From positions 186,001-250,000 of the forward strand of contig NZ_LYRP01000033.1 of NCBI RefSeq assembly GCF_001655675.1: a stretch of 64,000 nucleotides of DNA, read 5' to 3'. A program made the translations under genes and the position numbers. Positions 30,248-38,931 of this stretch are shown in pieces. Source of the stretch: Mangrovibacter phragmitis (GTDB taxonomy: Bacteria; Pseudomonadota; Gammaproteobacteria; Enterobacterales; Enterobacteriaceae). The notes below the pieces were generated by a model, which did no database searches, was not told the DNA's origin, and worked only from the letters and a program-made list of their open reading frames with translations. The first letter of the stretch is position 1; each line of letters begins with the position of its first letter.

Positions 30248-31633
30248 ATGTTAAAGATTTTCAATACTCTGAGCCGTCAAAAAGAAGAATTTAAACCCAT
30301 TCATGCCGGGAAAGTTGGCATGTACGTGTGTGGAATAACTGTTTACGATCTGTGTCATATTGGCCATGGGCGGACATTTGTCGCGTTCGACGTAGTGGTG
30401 CGCTACCTTCGCTCTCTGGGCTATGATGTTAACTTTGTGCGTAACATCACTGATATTGACGACAAAATTATTAAGCGTGCGGCGGAAAATGGCGAAGGCT
30501 TTACCGCGCTGGTGGACCGCATGATAACCGAGATGCACGCTGATTTTGATGCACTGAATATTCAGCGGCCTGACTGTGAGCCCCGGGCAACGCATCATAT
30601 TCACGAAATTATCGAGATTGTCGAAAAACTGATTCAGCGCGGGCATGCTTATGTTGCTGATAACGGCGATGTCATGTTTTCTGTGCCGACAGACGCCTCT
30701 TATGGGCAATTATCCCGCCAGGACCTGGAACAGCTCCAGGCGGGTGCGCGGGTTGATGTTGCCGATGCCAAGCGTAACCCCATGGATTTTGTGCTGTGGA
30801 AAATGTCCAAGCCAGGTGAACCGAGCTGGGCATCTCCCTGGGGCGAAGGCCGTCCAGGCTGGCATATTGAATGTTCTGCCATGAACTGCAAGCATCTGGG
30901 TAGCCATTTCGATATTCACGGCGGGGGTTCCGACCTGATGTTCCCGCACCATGAAAACGAAATCGCCCAGTCCACCTGTGCTCACGACGGCGACTATGTG
31001 AATTACTGGATGCATTCCGGGATGGTTATGGTGGATCGTGAAAAAATGTCCAAATCCCTGGGCAATTTCTTCACTGTGCGTGATGTACTGAAATATTACG
31101 ATGCAGAAACAGTGCGCTACTTCCTGATGTCCGGGCATTACCGCAGCCAGCTTAATTACAGCGAAGAGAACCTGAAACAGGCGCGTGCTTCTCTGGAACG
31201 TTTATATACTGCTCTACGCGGTACAGATAAAGCGGCTGTTGCTATGGGTGGTGAAGTTTTTAAAGCGCGCTTCTGCGAAGCAATGGATGACGACTTCAAC
31301 ACACCTGAAGCCTACTCTGTACTGTTTGATATGGCCCGGGAAGTTAACCGCCTGAAAAGCGAGGATATGGCTGCTGCTAATGGCCTTGCAGCTGCGTTGC
31401 GTGATATCGCCGCTGTCCTCGGGATTCTGGATCAAGACCCGGAAACCTTCCTGCAAAGTGGTGCACAGGCAGATGACGGCGAAGTGGCTGAAATTGAAGC
31501 ACTGATTCAGCAGCGCCTGGATGCCCGTAAGGCAAAAGACTGGGCGGCAGCCGATGCAGCGCGTGACCGCCTGAATGAAATGGGTATTGTGCTGGAAGAT
31601 GGCCCGCAGGGAACCACCTGGCGCAGGAAATAA
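30248..31633 (+). CDS. cysS: Cysteinyl-tRNA synthetase
   Basis: Class I synthetase of 461 residues, the E. coli length. Zinc-binding Cys28 lies in VCGITVYD; the HIGH motif is in [10 protein letters not shown] (about 33-42); the zinc site continues with GWHIECS (about 205-211) and HHENE; KMSKS is near residues 266-270. The start at 30248 (ATG after GGAATCGCTG) gives the family length and is preferred to the in-frame ATG at 30236. A terminator follows. Confidence 0.98.
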   Translation: MLKIFNTLSRQKEEFKPIHAGKVGMYVCGITVYDLCHIGHGRTFVAFDVVVRYLRSLGYDVNFVRNITDIDDKIIKRAAENGEGFTALVDRMITEMHADFDALNIQRPDCEPRATHHIHEIIEIVEKLIQRGHAYVADNGDVMFSVPTDASYGQLSRQDLEQLQAGARVDVADAKRNPMDFVLWKMSKPGEPSWASPWGEGRPGWHIECSAMNCKHLGSHFDIHGGGSDLMFPHHENEIAQSTCAHDGDYVNYWMHSGMVMVDREKMSKSLGNFFTVRDVLKYYDAETVRYFLMSGHYRSQLNYSEENLKQARASLERLYTALRGTDKAAVAMGGEVFKARFCEAMDDDFNTPEAYSVLFDMAREVNRLKSEDMAAANGLAAALRDIAAVLGILDQDPETFLQSGAQADDGEVAEIEALIQQRLDARKAKDWAAADAARDRLNEMGIVLEDGPQGTTWRRK

Positions 31634-31653
31634 CAGTTTGTTTTTCAACTGGT

Positions 31654-31684
31654 AAAAAAGCGGCTTTATGCCGCTTTTTTTGCC
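31654..31684 (+). terminator. cysS rho-independent terminator
   Basis: Stem AAAAAAGCGGC (31654-31664) and GCCGCTTTTTT (31670-31680) with a five-base loop, continuing into T residues, 20 bases after the stop. Confidence 0.92.
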
Positions 31685-31732
31685 TTTGGTATTTGCCAGC
31701 TTTGTGACATGAATAACTGCTGGCTGCAGCAA

Positions 31733-31945
31733 TCAGGCTGCTACTGTAACGCTGTAACCGGCGAAAGTGACAGTTTGCCCGGCAACGATTTTACAGCGCT
31801 TACGGGTTTCTGTTGCGCCATCTACCTGAACCTGGCCGTCGGCGATAACAATTTTGGCCTGTGCGCCACTTTCAGCCCAGCCCTCCAGCTTTAACAAGTC
31901 ACACAGTTCAACATGGGGATGTTTGCCCAGAAAAAATGTTGCCAT
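31733..31945 (-). CDS. ybcJ: S4-domain RNA-binding protein YbcJ
   Basis: A 70-residue protein that is almost entirely one S4-like RNA-binding fold: FFLGKHPHVELCDLLKLEGWAESG, then AKIVIADGQVQVDGATETRKRCKI. Length matches E. coli YbcJ. Its ATG region overlaps the folD stop by one base, so it is translationally coupled downstream of folD. The RNA target is unknown; a role in ribosome assembly has been proposed from the family. Confidence 0.95.
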   Translation of the reverse strand: MATFFLGKHPHVELCDLLKLEGWAESGAQAKIVIADGQVQVDGATETRKRCKIVAGQTVTFAGYSVTVAA

Positions 31946-32811
31946 TATTGTACTTCTCCATCATGGTATTCTTCACAAGCCTGAAGCGTATTTTGAATCA
32001 GTGTCGCGACAGTCATTGGGCCCACACCACCGGGCACTGGCGTAATGTAAGCAGCCCGAGCCGCGGCATCTTCAAACACCACATCACCCACTACTTTGCC
32101 ATTTTCCAGCCGGTTGATGCCCACATCAACCACAATTGCGCCTTCTTTTATCCATTCACCAGGGATAAAACCCGGTTTGCCAACAGCAACAATCAGCAAG
32201 TCTGCATTTTCTACATGGTGGCGTAAATTTTTGGTGAAGCGGTGAGTTACGGTGGTGGTACACCCAGCCAGCAATAACTCCATGCTCATTGGGCGGCCAA
32301 CAATGTTTGAAGCACCAATGACCACCGCATTCAGGCCATAGGTATCAATATTGTAGCGTTCAAGCAGGGTAACGATACCACGAGGGGTGCAGGGGCGCAG
32401 GCGAGGTGCGCGCTGGCACAGGCGGCCGACGTTATAAGGGTGGAAGCCATCCACGTCTTTATCGGGCGCGATACGTTCCAGCACTTTAACATTATCAATG
32501 CCGGCAGGCAGAGGAAGCTGAACCAGAATCCCGTCAATGCTCGGGTCCGCATTCAGCTTATCAATAAGGCTGAGCAATTCTGCTTCAGTAGTGGTTTCCG
32601 GCAGATCCCACGCGCGGGAAATAAAACCGACTTCCTCACAAGCCTTGCGTTTGCTGCCTACATAAATTTGTGATGCCGGGTTTTCCCCGACCAGCACAAC
32701 AGCAAGCCCCGGCGCACGTTTACCAGCGGCCAGGCGAGCCTGTACTTTTTCCGCGACTTCGCGCCGTACCTGCTGCGCAATCGTTTTACCATCAATAATT
32801 GTTGCTGCCAT
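31945..32811 (-). CDS. folD: Methylenetetrahydrofolate dehydrogenase/cyclohydrolase FolD
   Basis: Bifunctional one-carbon enzyme of 288 residues. The substrate-binding segment [22 protein letters not shown] (catalytic Lys in the YVGSKRK part, about residue 56) and the NADP-binding [15 protein letters not shown] (about 166-180) are present, as is the C-terminal [14 protein letters not shown]. Normal length. It is the last gene of the E. coli-like backbone before argU and is followed by ybcJ on the same strand. Confidence 0.97.
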   Translation of the reverse strand: MAATIIDGKTIAQQVRREVAEKVQARLAAGKRAPGLAVVLVGENPASQIYVGSKRKACEEVGFISRAWDLPETTTEAELLSLIDKLNADPSIDGILVQLPLPAGIDNVKVLERIAPDKDVDGFHPYNVGRLCQRAPRLRPCTPRGIVTLLERYNIDTYGLNAVVIGASNIVGRPMSMELLLAGCTTTVTHRFTKNLRHHVENADLLIVAVGKPGFIPGEWIKEGAIVVDVGINRLENGKVVGDVVFEDAAARAAYITPVPGGVGPMTVATLIQNTLQACEEYHDGEVQ

Positions 32812-33155
32812 CAGCGTGAGAATTCCATCTGTAATAAAAAAGGGAAGGGAATGTGTATATTTTGTCAGAAGCGAGGCGCGCTGTCAGTCACCTGTGCAGA
32901 TTTCCTTTGGTTGGCATGTGTAACTCAGCAGATTTAAAGCTATTTACACATGTAGCGCACAAGACTGTACTAAGTTTATTTCTCTGGCTGCCTGGTGTGG
33001 ATAAACACAATTGCTACCCCTTGCGTAGCGGCCTTGTACACGCATCCCCTAACTTGCTGGCGCTTATCAGCACTGTTTTAGCTGTGCAGCTGACAACATT
33101 GGCCCGGCGTTTGCACTTAATACGCTTATTTCGCCAGCATACAGAACAAAAGCCA
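32812..33155. other. Intergenic region upstream of argU
   Basis: About 340 bases between folD and the argU promoter. Open frames here are not supported by ribosome sites or by recognisable sequence. No tRNA, repeat or terminator was recognised. Confidence 0.6.
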
Positions 33156-33183
33156 TTGACTCACAAGGCCCTGACCGTATAAT
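33156..33183 (+). promoter_or_regulatory. argU promoter
   Basis: -35 TTGACT (33156-33161) and -10 TATAAT (33178-33183) with a 16-base spacer, 45 bases before the mature tRNA; a near-consensus sigma-70 promoter. Confidence 0.85.
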
Positions 33184-33227
33184 TCCTCGCGTTTCCAGGT
33201 GTATGTGCCGGAGATGTTTTGTGTCAT

Positions 33228-33304
<77 letters not shown>

Positions 33305-33319
33305 CTTCAAATCAAATAA

Positions 33320-33499
33320 TTACGCTATTCTTAAACCCGCCTGATTTTCTCCTTGTGTCGTATTTGTGTCGTGACTGCCAAAAATGGCATCTGTTTTCTT
33401 CGCATGCTCTGTCAAATGATTCGGCGCCAGGTGTGCATAGAGGCGTACCATTTCAATTGACCCCCACTCACCCATTTCCTGTAATGCACAGCAGTGACC
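33320..33499 (-). pseudogene. Tyrosine integrase C-terminal remnant at argU
   Basis: On the minus strand this segment reads [20 protein letters not shown] and continues [19 protein letters not shown] to a stop at 33320. It is the C-terminal tail of a phage-type tyrosine recombinase, including the nucleophile tyrosine of LYAHL. No catalytic R-H-x-x-R region precedes it: upstream of about 33499 the sequence no longer resembles an integrase. It lies directly against the tRNA 3' end, as integrase genes of argU-specific elements do, so it is read as the scar of an integrated element. Confidence 0.85.
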
Positions 33500-33755
33500 G
33501 CATGAAAGGTGTTGGTTACTTGTAGCCGCACTGAAGGGTTCCTGCGGGGCGTTCTGTATGTTCTCAGTGTGTAGGATGAAGCCTGCATTCGGGACGGGAT
33601 GGTCAAAAAAAACTGTAAAAATCAGTCAGTCTGTACGGCGGAAAACCGGGTGGGTTTAAGTGATACCCGGCTCAGGAGACCGTCAGATCTTTGCCTGCTG
33701 AAGCAAACGTGACGGGCTGCAAGGAGTTGCAACCCTGTGTAGGGTACTGGCGTCG

Positions 33756-34331
33756 TTACGAATTCTTCCTGTTCCGGAACGCGGCGACTTTCATACGATT
33801 ACCACAGGTCGCCATGCTGCACCACCGACGGCGATGCGATTTACTCAAATCGTGAAAAAGCAGAATACAGTTATGGGCTTCGCACTGGCGCACATATTCA
33901 AATTTGTCGTCAGTAATCAGTTTCGCCAGCGCGTCGGCAACGGGCCAGAGAAGGCACGCGGGGCTGTGCGTGCCTGAACGAACATCAATACGGTATCGCT
34001 GTATCCCTTCGTCCCATTGCAGCCTCGTCTCGGGTTTTCCGTCCCCGAGCACTTTGTTAATAACGGTCAGGTCAGCTGCAACGGACTCCATAGCAGCATG
34101 CACCACTGCCCTGGCGGCCTCACGGAATTGGCGGGCTTCGGTCAGTAACCCGGAAGGAGCCTTCGTGCCTTTCGGTACAAGACCTGCCGTTTCAAGCCAC
34201 TCCAGGACGCAGAGATCGTCTTCAAAACAATCATGACGCTCATCACCTGTCCCGTATTCACTGTTGATGAAATCCAGCGCGAGGTTATCGGCCAGAAAGA
34301 GAGGCTGAGATGCAAGATGTTTAAATTCCAT
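33756..34331 (-). CDS. CGNR zinc-finger/ABATE-domain transcription regulator
   Basis: A 191-residue protein with an N-terminal ABATE-like domain (PLFLADNLALDFINSEYGTG start) and a C-terminal CGNR zinc finger: CEAHNC, then RRRWCSMATCGNRMKVAAFR. Proteins of this type are proposed stress-responsive regulators. It is divergent from the broken hydrolase and VOC genes, with three AGGTTAC half-sites in the shared promoter region, so autoregulation and control of those genes is a fair inference. The inducing signal is unknown. Confidence 0.88.
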   Translation of the reverse strand: MEFKHLASQPLFLADNLALDFINSEYGTGDERHDCFEDDLCVLEWLETAGLVPKGTKAPSGLLTEARQFREAARAVVHAAMESVAADLTVINKVLGDGKPETRLQWDEGIQRYRIDVRSGTHSPACLLWPVADALAKLITDDKFEYVRQCEAHNCILLFHDLSKSHRRRWCSMATCGNRMKVAAFRNRKNS

Positions 34332-34362
34332 ACTGAACCGTAACTCATAAAATTGTTTTTAC

Positions 34363-34411
34363 AGGTTACCATAATAACATGTAACCTTCAATATGTTACT
34401 TTAAAGGTTAC
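34363..34411. promoter_or_regulatory. Candidate operator with three AGGTTAC half-sites
   Basis: AGGTTAC (34363-34369), its inverse GTAACCT (34381-34387) and a third AGGTTAC (34405-34411) sit between the divergent CGNR regulator and the hydrolase/VOC genes. Centres are about 18 and 24 bases apart. Likely operator of the adjacent regulator; this is inference from symmetry and position. Confidence 0.6.
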
Positions 34412-34424
34412 AAAGGGTGGTGTG

Positions 34425-34634
34425 ATGTCTTCACTTCCGGAGTTATCAACAGCAGATAACACACCTGCCACACAGGTGCATTACCGCCATAAGCAGTCAG
34501 ACGACGTTAATGTTTTTTTACCGCAAGGCCGGCGAGCCGGCATCGCCGATCCTGCTGATGCTGCACGGTTTTCCGGGCGTAAAAACAGATTTCACATACC
34601 GCGGGCATGTTTGCCGAAGGACAATCATCCCTGA
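34425..34634 (+). pseudogene. Alpha/beta hydrolase fragment, frameshifted and truncated
   Basis: The frame starts MSSLPELSTADNTPATQ and reaches DDVNV. At a run of seven T (about 34513-34519) the hydrolase sequence moves to another frame and reads FFYRKAGEPASPILLMLHGF, the oxyanion-hole HGFP segment of epoxide-hydrolase or haloalkane-dehalogenase-like proteins. After HGFPG the similarity stops; the nucleophile elbow and the rest are missing. This looks like one single-base indel plus a large deletion that joined it to the VOC gene. Confidence 0.75.
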
Positions 34635-34664
34635 CCACAGCCTTTCAAAAAGAGGACAGAAACG

Positions 34665-35057
34665 ATGGCAGTGACTCATGGTGTACAACATATTGGCTTA
34701 GCCGTATCAAATCTTGAAGAGAGCGCGGCGTTCTTCACTGATTTACTGGGCTGGCAGGAAGTTAAACGACGCGAAGACTATCCGGCCATCTTTGTTAAAG
34801 ACGGGGCAGTGATGCTCACGCTCTGGAAAACGCAAACAGAGGAGCCCGTTCGGTTCAATCGCAAAAACAATGTTGGACTCCATCACCTGGCCTTGCTGGT
34901 AGAGAGTAAAGATGGCCTGTATCAGATTCTTGATGTGTTGAAGGCAAATCAGGTCGAAATTGAATTCGAACCTACCTTGATAAGCGAGGGGCCCTCCATG
35001 CACATGATGTGCTATGAGCCGAGTGGTATACGAATTGAATTCTATTACCCTGGCTGA
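34665..35057 (+). CDS. VOC (glyoxalase/bleomycin-resistance) family protein
   Basis: A 130-residue two-module vicinal-oxygen-chelate protein. VQHIGLAVSNLEESAAFF begins the first beta-alpha-beta-beta-beta unit (His9), GLHHLALLVES the second (His73/His74), and RIEFYYPG ends it with the candidate metal-ligand glutamate (about 126). Possible roles are glutathione-dependent detoxification or ring cleavage; the substrate cannot be deduced. AGAGGA lies before the ATG. It follows the broken hydrolase and may share its promoter. Confidence 0.85.
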   Translation: MAVTHGVQHIGLAVSNLEESAAFFTDLLGWQEVKRREDYPAIFVKDGAVMLTLWKTQTEEPVRFNRKNNVGLHHLALLVESKDGLYQILDVLKANQVEIEFEPTLISEGPSMHMMCYEPSGIRIEFYYPG

Positions 35058-35147
35058 GTAATTTCTTGCGTCCTGTGCCGGGGCATTGATCTAATGCTTT
35101 ATCAGGGGGAAGTTCCTGGCGGCGATTGCTCAGGCGGTATCTGAAGA

Positions 35148-36137
35148 TTAACGTCGCGCCTGCGAAACGGCTGCGGGAGTATTGCGGACACAAGGCAGAT
35201 AAATATTGCGGGCCAGCTTCAGAAGGAAAAAAACATCGCTCAGGTTGCTTACGCCGGGTACCAGATGGCGGAAGGCTATGCGTGCACGAAAACAAGCCCG
35301 GACCACCTGCCGGTCACTCACCCTGCGCCGGTACAGACCCAGAAAATGGCGGCTTTCCACCAGCGCATGCCTGACCAGCTCTCTTCGGACTGGCCGGTAC
35401 TGCCTCTGTGCGCTAAACGCCAGAATATCTGCAATCACGTCGCTATAGCTGACCGCGCGGATATCGTAATAATCCGGGCGGTGGGTGATTGACGCCGGGT
35501 TATTCACCCACAGGTAATCCTGTCGGTCAGAAAAATAAAACCGGCCATCTGCGGTGGCAAGCTGTATCGTCCAGAGAATGTCCTTATGGCTTTTCCCTTC
35601 CTGAAATCGCAGGTCATGCTCGCGGATATACGCTGAACGGATTATCTGCAGCCACAGGTAATGCGGCCACTCCCTCTGGCTAACGCAATGGCGTATCCAC
35701 TGTTGACCGGTCAGCGTATGGCCGTAAGGTTGTTTGCGATGAACGGGATGTCGCAGATCTCCGGCGCTGTCTGCATGCCGGGCATTGAAAAGGACGACAT
35801 CGGCCTGTGCTTCGCGTGCTGTGCGCAGCCGTTCCTGCAGAAAATCTGCTGCAACCCGGTCATCCGCATCCAGGAACACCACCCAATCACCACGGTGAAT
35901 CGCCAGTGCAGTATTACGGGCAGCATACACCCCCTGATTTTCCTGACGAATGAGAATAAGCCGTTCATCTGTAATGGTTCTGAGTACCGTCCATGTTTCG
36001 TCGGTTGAACCGTCATCCACAACAATAATTTCAGTATTGAGCGTTGTTTCGCCAAGTAGTGTATGGACCAGAGCTCCGATGCTGTCAGCTGCATTGAATG
36101 CAGGAATGATGACGCTGATATCCATGTTGATTTTCAT
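35148..36137 (-). CDS. Family 2 glycosyltransferase
   Basis: A 329-residue GT-A fold enzyme. The N-terminus MDISVIIPAFNAADSIGALV, the nucleotide-binding VVDDGSTDETW (about 40-50) and the DxD-type FLDADDR (about 89-95) are typical of GT2 enzymes of lipopolysaccharide or capsule synthesis. No membrane helix is evident, so it is not a GtrB-type bactoprenol transferase. It is isolated: no other glycan gene is adjacent, so the acceptor is unknown. It lies in the argU accessory region. Confidence 0.85.
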   Translation of the reverse strand: MKINMDISVIIPAFNAADSIGALVHTLLGETTLNTEIIVVDDGSTDETWTVLRTITDERLILIRQENQGVYAARNTALAIHRGDWVVFLDADDRVAADFLQERLRTAREAQADVVLFNARHADSAGDLRHPVHRKQPYGHTLTGQQWIRHCVSQREWPHYLWLQIIRSAYIREHDLRFQEGKSHKDILWTIQLATADGRFYFSDRQDYLWVNNPASITHRPDYYDIRAVSYSDVIADILAFSAQRQYRPVRRELVRHALVESRHFLGLYRRRVSDRQVVRACFRARIAFRHLVPGVSNLSDVFFLLKLARNIYLPCVRNTPAAVSQARR

Positions 36138-36218
36138 TGCACTAAGGGAATGTAAACGAGGGAAGGTTCAGAGTTGTCACTCCATCAGGAGCAATAACCT
36201 GCCGGGTACTAAACATTA

Positions 36219-36383
36219 TCAGGAAGAACGTTCCGGTGATTTTCGTGCTGGTTTTGATACAACGCGTTTTTCTCTGATTTCCTGGTTAACCACCATCAGA
36301 CAGTCATCGCAGAATTCTTTATCCAGCCCGAAGATCCGGTCCAGAACGCCTCTTTTCTTGTTACATCTGGCACATCTTTTCAT
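36219..36383 (-). CDS. 54-residue peptide with two CXXC pairs (zinc ribbon)
   Basis: Reads MKRCARCNKKRGVLDRIFGL, then DKEFCDDCLMVVNQEIREKR, and ends KPARKSPERSS. Two CXXC pairs (4/7 and 25/28) spaced as in a zinc ribbon make a plausible metal-binding fold; the C-terminal half is basic. AGGTG lies six bases before the ATG. It is 81 bases upstream of the glycosyltransferase on the same strand, so the two might be co-transcribed. I do not recognise the family. Coding is supported by the ribosome site and the regular cysteine spacing only. Confidence 0.6.
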   Translation of the reverse strand: MKRCARCNKKRGVLDRIFGLDKEFCDDCLMVVNQEIREKRVVSKPARKSPERSS

Positions 36384-36706
36384 TCAATCACCTGCTGTCG
36401 CATTCCGGTGCCGTGCTCGCAGGACAAAAGAAAGCCGCCCGCCGGAAGGCAGGAAATAAATTAATAAACAATACATTAAGTAAGTTTTTGGGAATTTAGC
36501 ACAGGGACTACCAGGCTGGATAATTCATTTTGCAGATCAATTTTCTTACATCGATCGGTTTAATCGATCATCTCTTTCGCTCTGCGTTATACGCCATACG
36601 TGTTTCTGCACACCTTACCCGCTTCAGCCTTCTCCGGGGTTAATCCCTGCGTTCATTCTTGCCTGTCGGCATCACTGATTTCATCGACCTCACTGGAATA
36701 TGTCAG
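36384..36706. other. Non-coding stretch between small peptide and MocR gene
   Basis: About 320 bases. It has a repeated ATCGATC (near 36552-36570) but no supported gene, tRNA or terminator. Confidence 0.5.
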
Positions 36707-38116
36707 TCAGGATAATTTGCGTATTATGCTGTCAAGCCGCTCGCAGGCCTGAATTAACGGCTCGCCTTCTTTCCCCGACACCCCAAGCAACAAGCCTGCG
36801 CGAGAAGATGTGTTCGGCAGATACCAGGCAGAAAGAGGAGAAGGTGCTAATCCAAAATGACAGGCATGATGCGCGATGGCCTTGTCCTGAGCACCATCAG
36901 GAAGATCAATTAAAACCGACAAACCGTGAATATGTGTTTTGTAGCCAAAATTACCCATGATTCGGGCCAGTTCAAGGCTTCGGGTGTGATAAACCCTTTT
37001 CATTTTGCGCAGATGACGTAAAAAATGACCGCCGTTCAAAAAAGCCAGCACCGTGAGCTGAATAGCGGGATCCGGAGCAGGTGAAAGGCAGGCAGCAACA
37101 TCTGCAACGGCTTCGACGAGTGAAGGGGGAACAACGACAAATCCCAGACGCAGGCATGGACTGATTGTTTTACTGAAAGATCCGATATGGATGACCCGGT
37201 CGAAAGTATCTTGTGCCGCCAGTGAGGGTGCTGCACGTCGGCTCAGCTGGAGTTCACCGAGATAATCATCCTCAATAATCCAGCGATCCCCTTCATTGGC
37301 CCACTCAAGTAATCGGTTACGCCTTTCAGGCGGTAGAGTCATACCCAACGGAGCTTGTTGCCCTGGAGTAACCAGCGCAATTGAGGCATCCGGAGCATGA
37401 CGTATACCGTATTCTATATCCATTCCCTGCGAATCAACCGGTATAGCAACGGTTGTCAGTCCGGCAAGGGCGAGCGCCTTCCTTGCCGGGGGAAAGCCCG
37501 GATTTTCAACCCATGCCTTTTTACCCTGTAAAGACAGGGCATGCAGCACCAGGCCGAGCCCGCCAGTGAAGCCCGTGGTGACAAAAACCTGAGATGAATG
37601 GCATTTGATTCTTCTGGAAAGTGTCAACTGACCGGCTATCTCACGGCGCAGCTCATTTTCCCCCCGCGGATCGCAATAAACTTGTTTTAGAGACATGACT
37701 TTACGGGCAGAAGCAGCAAACAGACGTGACAGCAAAGGCACAGGAAAAACATCGCTCGCAGGGATACCCATCTGAAAATCGCCAGTAGGAAATAAAAAGT
37801 TCTGATACAACTCTGAGGTTGGGACAAATTCAGGCACTGTATCTGCTGCAGAACTTAAGGGCAGATTTTCGACAACACAGGTTCCCCGGGAGCGAGACAT
37901 CTCGACAAGCTGTTCATCTGACAAACGTTCATAAGCGGTTTTTACCGTGCCGCGTGAAATGCCCAACTGTGTGGCCAGGTCTATCCATGAGGGCAATCTT
38001 GCGCCGGGTTGTAGTACTCCGCTCATGATAGCCTCCGTAATCCCGCGACGGATCTGTTCGGACAGCGATACCCTGGCATCACTTACTATCGTGAGTTTAA
38101 ACTTTTTTTCATTCAT
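36707..38116 (-). CDS. MocR/PdxR-type PLP-binding GntR-family regulator
   Basis: A 469-residue fusion of an N-terminal GntR winged helix (SLSEQIRRGITEAIMSGVLQ, ISRGTVKTAYERL) with a C-terminal fold-type I aminotransferase domain. The PLP lysine lies in HIGSFSKTISPCLRLGF, and the RAGLLLG segment has the usual arginine. ATG at 38116 follows AAGG; an eight-codon longer start is unsupported. It is divergent from an AhpD-like gene with a 103-base gap, the standard arrangement for a regulator and its target. The effector is unknown. Confidence 0.92.
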   Translation of the reverse strand: MNEKKFKLTIVSDARVSLSEQIRRGITEAIMSGVLQPGARLPSWIDLATQLGISRGTVKTAYERLSDEQLVEMSRSRGTCVVENLPLSSAADTVPEFVPTSELYQNFLFPTGDFQMGIPASDVFPVPLLSRLFAASARKVMSLKQVYCDPRGENELRREIAGQLTLSRRIKCHSSQVFVTTGFTGGLGLVLHALSLQGKKAWVENPGFPPARKALALAGLTTVAIPVDSQGMDIEYGIRHAPDASIALVTPGQQAPLGMTLPPERRNRLLEWANEGDRWIIEDDYLGELQLSRRAAPSLAAQDTFDRVIHIGSFSKTISPCLRLGFVVVPPSLVEAVADVAACLSPAPDPAIQLTVLAFLNGGHFLRHLRKMKRVYHTRSLELARIMGNFGYKTHIHGLSVLIDLPDGAQDKAIAHHACHFGLAPSPLSAWYLPNTSSRAGLLLGVSGKEGEPLIQACERLDSIIRKLS

Positions 38117-38219
38117 ATGGCTGCCTTCGTGGTACATCAAAATCTGCTCGTTTTGGTTCTTTTCAGTGTAAATCCAGCTGGTAAGCTTTACTCACTTTCA
38201 ACGATAAAGGAAATAAAAA

Positions 38220-38678
38220 ATGAGCCAACGTATTGATTACAATAAAACTTCTCCAGCTGGCGTTAAAGCGCTTGGCAGCGTTTACGCCTACATTGCGCAA
38301 TGTGGCCTGGAAAATACGCTTGTAGAGTTAGTGAATCTTCGCGTGAGCCAAATTAATGGTTGCGCCTTCTGCCTGGACATGCACACCCGCTTTCTGCTGA
38401 AAAAGGGGCTTACGCCTGTTAAGCTGGCGCTGGTACAGGTTTGGGATGAAGCGGGTGACGTTTTTACCGAACGTGAAAAAGCGGCACTGGCATGGGCTGA
38501 AATTGTGACCAGAGTTTCAGAAACTCATGTCCCGGACGCAGCTTTCAAAGCCGCATCTGCCGTCTTTGGGGATAAGGAACTGGCGGATCTTACCATGGCA
38601 ATCGGCCTGATCAATGCTTATAACCGTCTTGCTATCAGCTTCAGGAATGTTCCTCAGGAAGCGGCAACATCCAATTAG
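38220..38678 (+). CDS. Carboxymuconolactone decarboxylase/AhpD-family protein
   Basis: A 152-residue all-helical protein with the motif NGCAFCLDMHTRFLL: Cys48, Cys51 and His55 form the CxxC-xxx-H site of AhpD-like alkylhydroperoxidases. This motif marks the redox branch and not true carboxymuconolactone decarboxylases. AAAGGA precedes the ATG. It is divergent from the MocR regulator, which probably controls it. A role in peroxide or electrophile defence is inferred. Confidence 0.88.
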   Translation: MSQRIDYNKTSPAGVKALGSVYAYIAQCGLENTLVELVNLRVSQINGCAFCLDMHTRFLLKKGLTPVKLALVQVWDEAGDVFTEREKAALAWAEIVTRVSETHVPDAAFKAASAVFGDKELADLTMAIGLINAYNRLAISFRNVPQEAATSN

Positions 38679-38931
38679 TCATCATTTCCGGTAGCAGGTG
38701 GCTCGGGCTGTTGTACACATGATATTTTATGCGTTTGTAGACCCTGCTAACCGTATAATCAGAAATGGATTTTTTATAGTCATAGTCGTTACTTTCTGGC
38801 TTTTCCCTGTGACCTGCGGTCGTAGCGGACTTTAACGTTCTGAGTGGGAGTAATAATAATACCGGTTTGACTGAAAAAGCATATTTCCCATAAAATAAGT
38901 CAAGTTATCAATTATTGAGCCCTTTCATAAA

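Noticed and set aside
32853..33182. A 109-codon frame upstream of argU
   Set aside because: It runs into the argU promoter, its start has no ribosome site, and its composition is not protein-like.
35148..36137. Glycosyltransferase as a phage serotype-conversion GtrB gene
   Set aside because: No C-terminal membrane helices and no gtrA or gtr-type partner beside it.
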